Shown here piece by piece: positions 47,020 through 55,518 of a DNA stretch of 64,000 nt. The DNA is from Edaphobacter bradus (GTDB lineage: Bacteria > Acidobacteriota > Terriglobia > Terriglobales > Acidobacteriaceae), in the NCBI RefSeq assembly GCF_025685645.1, contig NZ_JAGSYF010000002.1, positions 1,240,907 to 1,304,906 of the forward strand, written 5' to 3'. The position numbers and the translations under genes were made by a program. Below the pieces are notes generated by a model, which saw only the letters and a program-made list of their open reading frames with translations, was not told the origin of the DNA and made no database searches. Numbering within the stretch: the first letter of the stretch is position 1; every line of letters starts with the position of its first letter.

Positions 47020-47364
47020 ATGCCCGACTCCCTTCGGCGTTTTAAGGCAGACATCTTCCAGGCGCTGGCCCATCCGACGCGCATCGCCATCATCGAGCTG
47101 CTGAGCGCAGGGGAGCTCTCGGCGGGGATCCTGATCGAGAAGCTTGGCATGGAACAGGCCAACGTCTCCCAGCACCTTGCCGTCCTGCGGGCGAAGCAGA
47201 TCGTGGCGAACCGGAGGGCCGGAAACCAGGTCTTCTACTCGGTCCGCGATCCGATCATCCTCGAAGTGCTGGCGCTGATGCGGCGCTACTTTCAGAAGCA
47301 TGTCGGCGAGGCGATGGAGGCGCTGGGTGAGATGGAGAGCGACCTGATGGAGTCATCGCGATGA
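47020..47364 (+). CDS. ArsR/SmtB-family transcriptional regulator
   Basis: A 114-residue winged-helix repressor: FQALAHPTRIAIIELLSAGELSAGIL, the recognition helix EQANVSQHLAVLRAKQIV, and the wing NRRAGNQVFYSVRD. It has no cysteine at all, so it cannot sense metals through the classical alpha-3 site or sulfide by disulfide formation; any ligand must bind another way. It overlaps sulP by four bases (ATGA at 47361-47364), so it very probably controls that transporter and itself through the operator just upstream. Confidence 0.9.
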   Translation: MPDSLRRFKADIFQALAHPTRIAIIELLSAGELSAGILIEKLGMEQANVSQHLAVLRAKQIVANRRAGNQVFYSVRDPIILEVLALMRRYFQKHVGEAMEALGEMESDLMESSR

Positions 47365-49037
47365 GAGTTCCGGAACAATGGCTTCCCCGCTCAATCCAGA
47401 GTCTGCGCGGCTACACGGCGGCAATGTTTGGACACGACCTGATCGCCGGTGTGACGGTAGGTCTGGTCGCTTTGCCTTTGGCGATGGGATTCGGCATCGC
47501 CTCCGGGGTAACGCCGCAGGCTGGGCTATATACCGCGGTCATCGCCGGCTTTCTGATCTCAGCCCTGGGAGGCTCACGGACGCAGATTGGCGGACCTACC
47601 GGCGCGTTTGTCGTGATTGTCGCTGGAATCGTAGCCCGCTTTGGGATCGCCGGCCTCGCGCTCGTGACCGTAATGGCGGGAGTGCTGCTGATCGTAATGG
47701 GCGCAACCGGCTTTGGGGCGGCCGTGAAGTTTATTCCGCGTCCTGTGACGATCGGCTTCACCAACGGAATCGCGCTGTTGATCGCCTCAACGCAGATTAA
47801 GGATTTTCTGGGCCTCAGGACGCCTCCCGTCCCCGGCGATTTTCTCGGCCGCATGAAGATCCTGCTGACGCACATCCAGACGATCGATGGGCGAACACTG
47901 GCGTTAGGAGTGATTTCGCTGGCGATCATTGTGGCGCTGCGAAAGCTTGCGCCACGGGTCCCGGGATCGATCATCGCGCTGCTGGTGTGTACGCTCGCTG
48001 TGGTGGGGCTGCATCTTCCGGTGGAGACGATCGGGACCAAGTTTGGCGGCATTCCACAGGGATTTCCCAGATTTGCCTGGCCACACTTTGAGGCAGCGCA
48101 TGTCATTCCGCTGCTGCCTTCGGCGTTTACTGTAGCGATGCTGGCCGCGGTGGAGAGCCTGTTGTCGGCGGTTGTGGCCGATGGCATGACGGGAGATCGC
48201 CACAACTCCAACATGGAGCTGGTGGCGCAAGGCGTGGCGAATCTGGCTTCGCCGCTCTTCGGCGGAATCCCGGCGACAGGTGCGATTGCACGTACCGCCA
48301 CGAATATACGGTCGGGCGCGCAGACGCCGGTGGCAGGGATGGTCCATGCCCTGACGTTGCTGGGGATTCTGTTAGTGGCGGCTCCTCTGGCCCGGTTTGT
48401 GCCTCTGGTCTCGCTGGCTGCAGTGCTGTTTGTCGTGGCTTACAACATGGGCGAGTGGCGCGAGATCCGCACCATTCTTCGGCTTACGAAAGCGGACATC
48501 GCAGTGTGGCTGGCGACGTTTTCGCTGACCGTCTTTGCCGATCTCACCGTTGCGGTTGGAGTTGGCATGGCTCTTGCGGCTCTGCTGTATATCTATCGCA
48601 TCGCCCAGACCACGACGGTGGAGCCTGTGACAAGCGAGTACCTGCGCGAGGGGCAGCCGCACATCCTGCAGGACAAAGACATTCCCCCAGAGATCACCAT
48701 TCTCCGAATCCACGGCCCGTTTCTGTTCGGCACGACCGAGCAGCTGACCGAGGCGACGAAGGATCTGGAGATGTTTGAGCAGGTTGTGATCCTGCGGTTG
48801 CGCAACATGACAGCGTTGGACGCAACCGGACTGCACGCGATCGAGCAGCTCGCCGACCGGCTGCACGCTACCGGAAGAATGCTCCTGCTTTGCGGCGCGC
48901 GGTCTCAGCCCGCGAAGCTGCTGGAGCAGTCGGAGTTTGTAGAGCGGGTCGGAAGGGAGAACATCCTGCCGCATGTGCAAGCGGCACTTGACCGTGCGCG
49001 CTCTTTGCTTGCCGAGATGGAGCCGGACACGGTCTGA
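47361..49037 (+). CDS. SulP/SLC26-family anion transporter with STAS domain
   Basis: A 558-residue membrane transporter. The transmembrane part (about residues 20-400) has the family blocks GVTVGLVALPLAMGFGIASG, AGLYTAVIAGFLISALGGSR, GPTGAFVVIVAGI and a second-half region LAAVESLLSAVVADGMTGDRHNSNMELVAQG. A cytoplasmic STAS domain follows (about 440-550: ILRIHGPFLFGTTEQL, VVILRLRNMTALDATGLHAIEQL). Family members carry sulfate, bicarbonate or other anions; the substrate here is not determined. It is translated in coupled fashion from arsR. Confidence 0.92.
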   Translation: MRVPEQWLPRSIQSLRGYTAAMFGHDLIAGVTVGLVALPLAMGFGIASGVTPQAGLYTAVIAGFLISALGGSRTQIGGPTGAFVVIVAGIVARFGIAGLALVTVMAGVLLIVMGATGFGAAVKFIPRPVTIGFTNGIALLIASTQIKDFLGLRTPPVPGDFLGRMKILLTHIQTIDGRTLALGVISLAIIVALRKLAPRVPGSIIALLVCTLAVVGLHLPVETIGTKFGGIPQGFPRFAWPHFEAAHVIPLLPSAFTVAMLAAVESLLSAVVADGMTGDRHNSNMELVAQGVANLASPLFGGIPATGAIARTATNIRSGAQTPVAGMVHALTLLGILLVAAPLARFVPLVSLAAVLFVVAYNMGEWREIRTILRLTKADIAVWLATFSLTVFADLTVAVGVGMALAALLYIYRIAQTTTVEPVTSEYLREGQPHILQDKDIPPEITILRIHGPFLFGTTEQLTEATKDLEMFEQVVILRLRNMTALDATGLHAIEQLADRLHATGRMLLLCGARSQPAKLLEQSEFVERVGRENILPHVQAALDRARSLLAEMEPDTV

Positions 49038-49175
49038 TGGCTTTGCGAATTCAGCGGTGAAGTAATGTGCCAATTTCCGAGTGGCCGACAACACGCCCGG
49101 AACTTGCCAATGAACGCATTGGCCTGTACGCACCCACTGAGCCCAACCCGCCGATTGATGCCAATACGCGCGCCC

Positions 49176-50411
49176 TTAATGCTTGACTTCTTGTGTCTTC
49201 GTTGATGGGGACGGCTTACTCATCTCCTGCTTGCTCACTTCGAGCACGGTAATCGGCATCTCCTGGTTGCCCGGGACAAGCTCCAGCCCCAGAGTCTCTT
49301 TGAGGACGGCATTCAGGCTATCCACGTCTCCCCCGGCAACTTTGAATCGTGCATCATAGGTGCCGTCGATGCCTGTCTCGTTCAATACAGGGTTCTCCAG
49401 CCCGGTTGCCAGCAGATAGGCCAGATCGTCCATCGTCCCGTTCATCAGAATAAAGATGCCGTGCCAGTAGCCTCGCTTCACCGCGTGTGTCGAAGCCGAC
49501 GGACTCAATAGTTTCTTACTCGCATCGGTGGCCCGGAGAATATACGCCTGTCTGGTCAGCGTCTTTGACTGGATCTGCAAATGCAAAGCGGCGAGGACGG
49601 CTTGCTGGACAACCGAATCGCTCACAGTCTGGGGCACGTCAACAGAATTCACGCGGAGATCGTAGCGCCCTTCTGGCAGCGGGTCCTTCAGAACGTAGCG
49701 ATTTTCGAATACGTTGAAGCGGTCCGTTATAAGGCTATCGGCGTCCTCTCCAAGCAAGTCCCATCCGGCTGGAGGATGTTTGATCAGGGTCGTCCTTGCA
49801 TCGGACGAAGCCTTACTAACAGACACGGCAAATAAAGGCCGCTCGGTATCCGGGCTGGATGGAACGGTTGCCTCGGTGATCTCCATCGGCGGTTTGAACG
49901 CTACGTTTTTTCCTTCTGCCACTGCCTGCAGATCGGCGGTAGTCACTGAATCAATCTCTGAGACCGCGACAACCTTCCCATTTCCATCGACGATGATGGT
50001 CGTCGGCCTTGATTCGACTCCATACCGGGCAAAGACGGCGCCCGAAGCATCGACGCCAACCCAGCCAGACATCTTCTTCCTGGTCAAAAAGGTTTGTACG
50101 GCCTTCAGGTCCTCGTCGTCGATGGAGATGAACTGGAATTTCGCCGGATCGAGCGACTCCACAAGCTGATTGAGATGCGGAAGGCTCGCCACGCAGGGAG
50201 AACACCAGGTGGCCCAGAACTCCAGCACCACAACCTTACCCTTGAGGCTTGCCCAGTCTGCTCTCGCTCCCAAAGGGGCTTGCAGCAGTTTCAGAGTATC
50301 TAAAGAAGGAGCAGGCGTGCCTTTTTTTGAATGCGCCCATAGCGAAGGCGTTCCCAGCAAGACCGCAACAAGAGTGATCAGGCTACCTCGCAAAGCTACG
50401 CGAACGTGCAT
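49176..50411 (-). CDS. Thioredoxin-TIGR03435 fusion protein, exported
   Basis: A 411-residue protein with a signal peptide (to about residue 26, SLWA). Residues 45-165 form a TlpA-like thioredoxin with the CxxC active site (EFWATWCSPCVASLPHL) and the cis-proline region SRPTTIIVDGNG. From about 195 the chain matches TIGR03435, a family found mainly in soil Acidobacteria: RFNVFENRYVLKDPLP, LLSPSASTHAVKRG, LAYLLATGLENPVLNETGIDGTYDARFK, and ETLGLELVPGNQEMPITVLEV. TIGR03435 has no known function. The fusion suggests a redox role for it in the periplasm. Confidence 0.85.
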   Translation of the reverse strand: MHVRVALRGSLITLVAVLLGTPSLWAHSKKGTPAPSLDTLKLLQAPLGARADWASLKGKVVVLEFWATWCSPCVASLPHLNQLVESLDPAKFQFISIDDEDLKAVQTFLTRKKMSGWVGVDASGAVFARYGVESRPTTIIVDGNGKVVAVSEIDSVTTADLQAVAEGKNVAFKPPMEITEATVPSSPDTERPLFAVSVSKASSDARTTLIKHPPAGWDLLGEDADSLITDRFNVFENRYVLKDPLPEGRYDLRVNSVDVPQTVSDSVVQQAVLAALHLQIQSKTLTRQAYILRATDASKKLLSPSASTHAVKRGYWHGIFILMNGTMDDLAYLLATGLENPVLNETGIDGTYDARFKVAGGDVDSLNAVLKETLGLELVPGNQEMPITVLEVSKQEMSKPSPSTKTQEVKH

Positions 50412-50590
50412 GTATTTCTCCTCTTCCGAATGAATCGCAAAAGCCGCGTAGCGTCAGAATCAGGAACAGGGAAGCCACAGGCGCGGCCAAGAACGATCGC
50501 ACGCTGCGAGATTCATATCATACTCGACACCGAATTCAGTTCACCAGGAATGTTCCAAGCAGCGCATCGTATGCCAATTCCGGTCGGTTA

Positions 50591-50662
50591 ACGGGCAAAC
50601 CGGAAGCTATCATGCCGGTTTATGAAACTCCATCTCATAGTGTCAAACTGACCCACTACCGG
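50591..50662 (+). repeat. Repeat family B, copy 2
   Basis: Contains GAAACTCCATCTCATAGTG and TCAAACTGACCCACTACC, matching 38182-38252 in reverse orientation. It lies in a 348-base gap between the thioredoxin fusion and the SGNH lipoprotein that holds no gene. Confidence 0.65.
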
Positions 50663-50759
50663 ACTGAATCACGTATTCCCCATCGCACCTCTGGTGTGAT
50701 ACAAAGCCACGTCCGGCAAAGTGCCGTGCTGCTCCATTTGAAGGGATACGTCTGTCGTC

Positions 50760-52109
50760 ATGAAAATGAATACTCGTTCAGCATCGCTCCTCTCCGCCAC
50801 GTTTGCAGCACTCGCCCTGTCGCTCAGCGGCTGTTCCAGCGGAAGCTCCAACCCGCTTGAAGCGATTCAGGCTGCGCAGGCGAAGAATGCAGGCAACTTC
50901 ACGACGACCGTCTTTCTTGGCGACTCCCTGACCGCCGGCTTCCAGAGTGGTTCACTGCTGGATACCCAGCAGGTCCATGGCTGGGCGCCGGTGGTGGCAG
51001 CGCAGGCGAAGTTCAACATCGTGCAGCCGCTCATCGCCTATCCCGGCGCGCCGAACGTGCTGCAACTTGTCTCGTTGGGGCCTCCGCCGGTCATCACGCC
51101 GGTCTCGGGGACGACAACCGGCCGCGACAACTTCGCCGCGCAGCCCACCGACCTTGCTGTGCCGGGGGCCTTCGTCAACGACGTTCTCAGCACGGTGCCG
51201 CTGGTGAATCCCGCTCCGGGCCAGCAGCAGATTAACCAGCTCGTGCTGGGCTTCCCCGGGCTGGGGTACGGACAGACTTACAGCCAGCTCGGCTGGGCGA
51301 TCCAGATGCAGCCGACAACAATCTTTCTCTGGATCGGCAACAACGACGCGCTGGTCGCCGCTCTCACGGGCACGCCGGCAGCGATGACCTCGGTGGCCAA
51401 CTTCACCGCGCAGTACACACAGCTCATGCAGCAGTTGTCCACGCAGACCAGCGCGCATCTGGTGATCGGCAATGTCCCTGACGTCACCCTGGTGCCCTAC
51501 CTGACGCCCGCGGCGCTCGTGCTGGGTGAGTACTCCGCCGCGACCGGCCTGCCCACAGCTGTGCTCAGCGCCCTCTTTGGAATCTCCCCGGGAGACTTCG
51601 TAACCCCCCAGGGGCTCACGGAGATCACCGCTATCCTCACCCATCATCAGACCACCAAGCTCAGCGATGCCGGCGTCCTCACTGCCGCAGAGGCCGTCAC
51701 CGTCAAGGCGCAGGTCGCCTCCTACAACCAGGTTATCGCCGCACAGGCCAAGGCCGCTGGAGCCACGCTGGTCGACATCAACGCACTCTTCACCCAGATC
51801 GCGTCTCAGGGCGTAACCATCAACGGATACACCGGAACCACCGGCTTCCTCGGCGGAGTCTTCACGCTCGATGGCATTCACCCCACCAACACCGGCTACG
51901 CCGTCGTCGCCAACACCTTCATCGACGCGATGAACACCAGCATCGGCACGAAGATCCCCGACGTCTCGCTCAGCGCGGTCGCGGCAGCCGATCCGCTATG
52001 GCCGCCGAACATCGCGGCGCACCTCGGCGGACACGTCACAGCGCCCGAACTGCCCGCCGCTGCTATGCAACAGGCCGGCCGCGCGCTCCTGCCGCAGAGT
52101 CAGCAATAG
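50760..52109 (+). CDS. SGNH/GDSL-hydrolase lipoprotein
   Basis: A 449-residue lipoprotein (lipobox LSLSGC). The SGNH blocks are VFLGDSLTAGF (catalytic serine), GNND in FLWIGNNDALV, and DGIHPTNTGYAVVAN (catalytic aspartate and histidine). An extended insert (ISPGDFVTPQGLTEI region) separates blocks III and V. It should be a cell-envelope esterase or lipase; the substrate is unknown. GAAGGGA lies about 14 bases upstream of the ATG. The gene stands alone, following a repeat B copy and convergent with the WYL regulator. Confidence 0.87.
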   Translation: MKMNTRSASLLSATFAALALSLSGCSSGSSNPLEAIQAAQAKNAGNFTTTVFLGDSLTAGFQSGSLLDTQQVHGWAPVVAAQAKFNIVQPLIAYPGAPNVLQLVSLGPPPVITPVSGTTTGRDNFAAQPTDLAVPGAFVNDVLSTVPLVNPAPGQQQINQLVLGFPGLGYGQTYSQLGWAIQMQPTTIFLWIGNNDALVAALTGTPAAMTSVANFTAQYTQLMQQLSTQTSAHLVIGNVPDVTLVPYLTPAALVLGEYSAATGLPTAVLSALFGISPGDFVTPQGLTEITAILTHHQTTKLSDAGVLTAAEAVTVKAQVASYNQVIAAQAKAAGATLVDINALFTQIASQGVTINGYTGTTGFLGGVFTLDGIHPTNTGYAVVANTFIDAMNTSIGTKIPDVSLSAVAAADPLWPPNIAAHLGGHVTAPELPAAAMQQAGRALLPQSQQ

Positions 52110-52115
52110 CGGCGG

Positions 52116-52838
52116 CTAGGGAAGAACTCCGGGCGATATGTAGAGCCTGCGCTCCGCCGCGTCCGGAATCACCTTTTTCAGATAGTCCTCCAGCCGTTGG
52201 CCGCGGTGAGCTGTAAACGTGCGCTCCAGCACCTCGACCTCATCCATGCGGTCGAGCCGGAAGTCGCGGAAGTCGTCCCTCAGCTCGCACCACGACATCA
52301 GCGTCCACACGCCGCTCCAGAATGCGAGAGCCAGCGGACGCACGCTGCGGTGGCTGCGCTCCCCGTCCTCGCGCGCGTATCCGAACGAGACGACGCGGCG
52401 CGATTTGCAGGCGCTGTGCAGCGCATCGAGCCTATCGCGCAGAGGCTGCCGCATCCGAAAGCCCGGTGCGTACAGCAGGATGGAGTCGAACTCGGTGCGC
52501 AGCTCCGGCGGTAGCACGGCTTCGATGCGCTGTAGCGCCTGCGTCGCTCCTATTACGTTCTCTGAGCCGCCCCAGGCACGCACCAGCCGCGCGCCCAGCA
52601 CCAGAGCCGTCAATTCGCCACGAGTAAACATCAGCGGGGGCAGGTCCATATCGCGGCGCAGCGTATAGCCCACGCCTGCCTCGCCTTCAATTGGAGTGCC
52701 CGAGAGCTGCAGGTCCTGAATGTCGCGGTAGATGGTGCGCTGCGAGACCTGCAGCTTGTCCGCCAGGATCTGCGCCGTAAGCAGGCGGCCCTGGCGAAGA
52801 AACTGCACGATGCGGAAGAGGCGGTCGGCACGTCGCAT
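52116..52838 (-). CDS. WYL-domain transcriptional regulator (YafY type)
   Basis: A 240-residue regulator. The N-terminal DeoR-like helix-turn-helix reads ADRLFRIVQFLRQGRLLTAQIL then LQVSQRTIYRDIQDL. The WYL domain starts near residue 140 (RRVVSFGYAREDGERSHRSVRPLALAFWSGVWTLMSWC), with the W-Y-L position here showing WTL. Such proteins bind nucleic-acid-like or small ligands in the WYL domain and control nearby genes. It follows the VOC gene by nine bases in the same direction and probably controls that operon. Confidence 0.88.
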   Translation of the reverse strand: MRRADRLFRIVQFLRQGRLLTAQILADKLQVSQRTIYRDIQDLQLSGTPIEGEAGVGYTLRRDMDLPPLMFTRGELTALVLGARLVRAWGGSENVIGATQALQRIEAVLPPELRTEFDSILLYAPGFRMRQPLRDRLDALHSACKSRRVVSFGYAREDGERSHRSVRPLALAFWSGVWTLMSWCELRDDFRDFRLDRMDEVEVLERTFTAHRGQRLEDYLKKVIPDAAERRLYISPGVLP

Positions 52839-52847
52839 CTCAAAATC

Positions 52848-53264
52848 TTAGTGTGAGTGCAGCCCGATGTGGTTTCCCTCGGAGTCTCTCATGCAGGCAA
52901 AGTGACCGTACCCGCCCGGAACCTCCGTCTTCGGCATCAGGATCAGCCCTCCGGCCCGCGCCACCCGCGAAAGCACAGCGTCCAGAATGCCGTCGCAGTT
53001 CAGGTACACCAGCGCCCCGCCGCGGCCGGGTCTGCGGTAGCCGCGCTTCACCAGCATGCCGCCGGTGCCTGTCGGGTCCGTGGCGAAGATCGACCTCGCC
53101 GACTGGCTCTCGCGATGCATCTTCGCGCCCAGCACGGTCTCATAGAACTCGGTGGCGCGGTCGAGGTCGTCGCACGGAATCTCGAACCAGTTGATCGCAT
53201 GGGTCCGCACGGCCGTCTCGGTTGGCGTCTGCGCGATGGCCTGCTCTGGCGTCTGGGTGCTCAT
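52848..53264 (-). CDS. VOC-family (glyoxalase-like) protein
   Basis: A 138-residue protein with a short N-terminal extension rich in Thr/Gln and one VOC domain: INWFEIPCDDLDRATEFYETVLGAKM, GALVYLNCDGILDAVLSRVARAGG, and a closing GYGHFACMRDSEGNHIGLHS. The final E-x-x-x-x-G-H pattern provides candidate metal ligands. VOC proteins include lyases, dioxygenases and resistance proteins; the exact reaction is unknown. It is the first gene of a two-gene unit with the WYL regulator. Confidence 0.85.
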   Translation of the reverse strand: MSTQTPEQAIAQTPTETAVRTHAINWFEIPCDDLDRATEFYETVLGAKMHRESQSARSIFATDPTGTGGMLVKRGYRRPGRGGALVYLNCDGILDAVLSRVARAGGLILMPKTEVPGGYGHFACMRDSEGNHIGLHSH

Positions 53265-53379
53265 GACATGCTCCTTCTGATCGTTCTCTCTCTAACATGG
53301 AGCATAGCGAACCCATGCTGACAGCCTCATGTCAGTAGGGTCAAGATTTTGTGATGAAGTGCAGGCTCAGGGGTAGAGG

Positions 53380-53925
53380 TCAGTCCAATTTTCGCCACGG
53401 ATGCAGCCTCGGAGCCCACCGGTTCACGTTCCTGCAATACTCCTCGTACTCCGCACCAAAGACCCGTCGCAGATGCGGCTCTTCATAAAACATGACAAAC
53501 AGATTCACGCCAATCACAGCCACGATGGCGAAGGCAATCGCCCACGCGCTCGCGCGTCCAAAGACCACCCACAGCCCGGCCCACCCCATAAAGAACCCCA
53601 CATACATCGGGTTCCGCACATACCGGTAGAACCCCACCACAACCAGTCTCCGCGGCGGGGCAAACGGCGCGGGCGTTCCATGTCCCGTCCAGCCAAAGTC
53701 CCACACGCAGCGCAGTGCGACCGCAAACCCAAGCACCGAAGGCACAACCGCAATCCACCGCCATGGAGCGGCCCTCTCGGCTTCAACCTGAAAGCCCAGC
53801 CACGAAGGCAGCAGCCAGAACCAGAGCGAAAAGAAAAAAGCCCCCACAGCCAGCGAAGCCACCGCCGCCGGCCAATGCGAGCCATCGTCCGTAAATCCCG
53901 GAGTCCCAGCGTGTCGGATAGCCAT
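53380..53925 (-). CDS. ICMT/phospholipid-methyltransferase-like membrane protein
   Basis: A 181-residue membrane protein with four hydrophobic segments. The C-terminal block carries the family motif GFYRYVRNPMYVGFFMGW (SAM-binding RHPxY-type) and the closing EEPHLRRVFGAEYEEYCRNVNRW. It resembles isoprenylcysteine carboxyl methyltransferase and phosphatidylethanolamine N-methyltransferase. The acceptor in bacteria is mostly unknown; a lipid or isoprenoid acid is likely. It lies 57 bases beyond the dnaB stop, in the same direction. Confidence 0.82.
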   Translation of the reverse strand: MAIRHAGTPGFTDDGSHWPAAVASLAVGAFFFSLWFWLLPSWLGFQVEAERAAPWRWIAVVPSVLGFAVALRCVWDFGWTGHGTPAPFAPPRRLVVVGFYRYVRNPMYVGFFMGWAGLWVVFGRASAWAIAFAIVAVIGVNLFVMFYEEPHLRRVFGAEYEEYCRNVNRWAPRLHPWRKLD

Positions 53926-53981
53926 AAACGCCTGCCCGCTGAAGTATGAACCTCATCGATCAGGATGCACAACTCCGGAAG

Positions 53982-55388
53982 CTAGTAACCGCCGCCGCCG
54001 AACCCACCCTCAGTCAGGTTCTCAAACCGCGTAAAGTCCGAGAGATAGGCAAGATGCACGCTCCCGGTCGGGCCGTTTCGCTGCTTGGCGATAATGATCT
54101 CCGCCTTGCCCTTCGACTCCGGATCTTCATCGCCGTTCTCGTCTTTGTTGTAGTACGAATCGCGGTGGATGAAGGCGACGAGGTCGGCATCCTGCTCGAT
54201 CGAGCCGGACTCACGCAGGTCCGAGAGCATCGGCTTCTTGTCGCCGCCGCGCTGCTCACTCGAACGCGACAACTGCGACAGCGCAATCACTGGAACCTTC
54301 ATCTCCTTGGCCAGCGCCTTCAGTCCGCGCGAGACGGCCGAGACCTCCTGGTTGCGGTTCTCGAAGCCCTTCTTGCCCGGGCCCGACGAGCCTCCGGTGA
54401 CGAGCTGCAGGTAGTCGATCACGATCAGGTCGAGCGCGCCCTCCTGCTGCTTCAGCCGCCGCGCCTTCGCGCGCATCTCCGCCAGCGTGATGCCCGGAGT
54501 GTCGTCGATAAACAGCTTCGACTCCATCAGCCGCTCGAGCGCGGCCAGCAGCTTGCCCTTGTCTTCCTTGGGAAGAAAGCCCGTCTGGATCTTGCGCGAG
54601 TTCACCATCGCCTCGCTCGCCAGCAGACGCCGCAGCAGGCTCTCCTTCGACATTTCGAGCGAGAACACCGCGACCACTTTGCCATCCTTCACCGCCGAGT
54701 TCTGCGCGATGTTGATCGCCCACGCAGTCTTGCCCATCGAAGGACGCGCCGCAATGATGATGAGGTCCGACTCCTGCAACCCGCTCGTCATGCGGTCGAA
54801 CTCGATGTAGTGCGTGGCGAGGCCTGTGATCTCGCGGCCCTGCTCATACAGCTTGTCGATCGACCCGAACGACGAAGCCACAATCTCGCCGATTCCCGAA
54901 AACCCGCGCTGAATCGCGCTGTCCGCCACGCTCGAGAGTTGCGCCTCAACGTCGCCCAGCACGTTGATTGCGTCTTCCGACTGGTCCGACGCGCGCGTCG
55001 CCCCCTCGCTGAAGATGCTCATCAGCTGCCGCAGCAGGCTCTTGTCCTTGACGATGCGGACGTAGCTCTCAATGTTGAGGTTCCGCGGAATCCCCTCAGT
55101 CAGAAACGTGAGATACGCCGGCCCGCCGATCGAGTCCAGCTCCTTCTTCTTCGCCAGCACCTCGCGCACGGTGATGAAGTCCACGCCATGCCCCAGGGTC
55201 GCAAGCTCCATGATCGCGCCATAGATGCGCCGGTGCGAGTCGAGCGAGAAGTCATCGGCGATCAGCCGCGCCGTGGCGTCGTTGATCGCAAGGCTGTCCA
55301 GCATCATCGCCCCGAGAATCGCGGTCTCGGCGTGTACGGAGGAGGGAAGACTATCGTCGTTAGCGGTCAGTTGTGCAAAGGAAGCCAT
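53982..55388 (-). CDS. dnaB: Replicative DNA helicase
   Basis: A 468-residue hexameric helicase. The N-terminal domain (AETAILGAMMLDSLAINDA) precedes a linker and the RecA-like motor with Walker A ARPSMGKTA, VFSLEMSKESLLRR (motif 1a), LIVIDYLQLV (Walker B), VIALSQLSR, and the LRESGSIEQDADLV arginine-finger block. The C-terminus is Gly-rich (GGFGGGGY). It unwinds DNA at the replication fork. Length and motif order match the family. Confidence 0.96.
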   Translation of the reverse strand: MASFAQLTANDDSLPSSVHAETAILGAMMLDSLAINDATARLIADDFSLDSHRRIYGAIMELATLGHGVDFITVREVLAKKKELDSIGGPAYLTFLTEGIPRNLNIESYVRIVKDKSLLRQLMSIFSEGATRASDQSEDAINVLGDVEAQLSSVADSAIQRGFSGIGEIVASSFGSIDKLYEQGREITGLATHYIEFDRMTSGLQESDLIIIAARPSMGKTAWAINIAQNSAVKDGKVVAVFSLEMSKESLLRRLLASEAMVNSRKIQTGFLPKEDKGKLLAALERLMESKLFIDDTPGITLAEMRAKARRLKQQEGALDLIVIDYLQLVTGGSSGPGKKGFENRNQEVSAVSRGLKALAKEMKVPVIALSQLSRSSEQRGGDKKPMLSDLRESGSIEQDADLVAFIHRDSYYNKDENGDEDPESKGKAEIIIAKQRNGPTGSVHLAYLSDFTRFENLTEGGFGGGGY

Positions 55389-55425
55389 GGGATGTTTCTA
55401 TTCTCAGCGAACACACACACACAAA

Positions 55426-55464
55426 CAACAAAGGAGCAGCGAGGAAATCGCCGCTCCTTTGTTG
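55426..55464 (-). terminator. Terminator after msrA
   Basis: CAACAAAGGAGC (55426-55437) pairs with GCTCCTTTGTTG (55453-55464), and the inner GCG/CGC also pairs. On the minus strand a T/G-rich tail (TTTGTGTGTGTG) follows. It separates msrA from dnaB. Confidence 0.75.
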
Positions 55465-55518
55465 ATAGCCCACCCGTTTCTTCGGTATTCCACACAAAGC
55501 CGGAGATTTGCACCGGCG

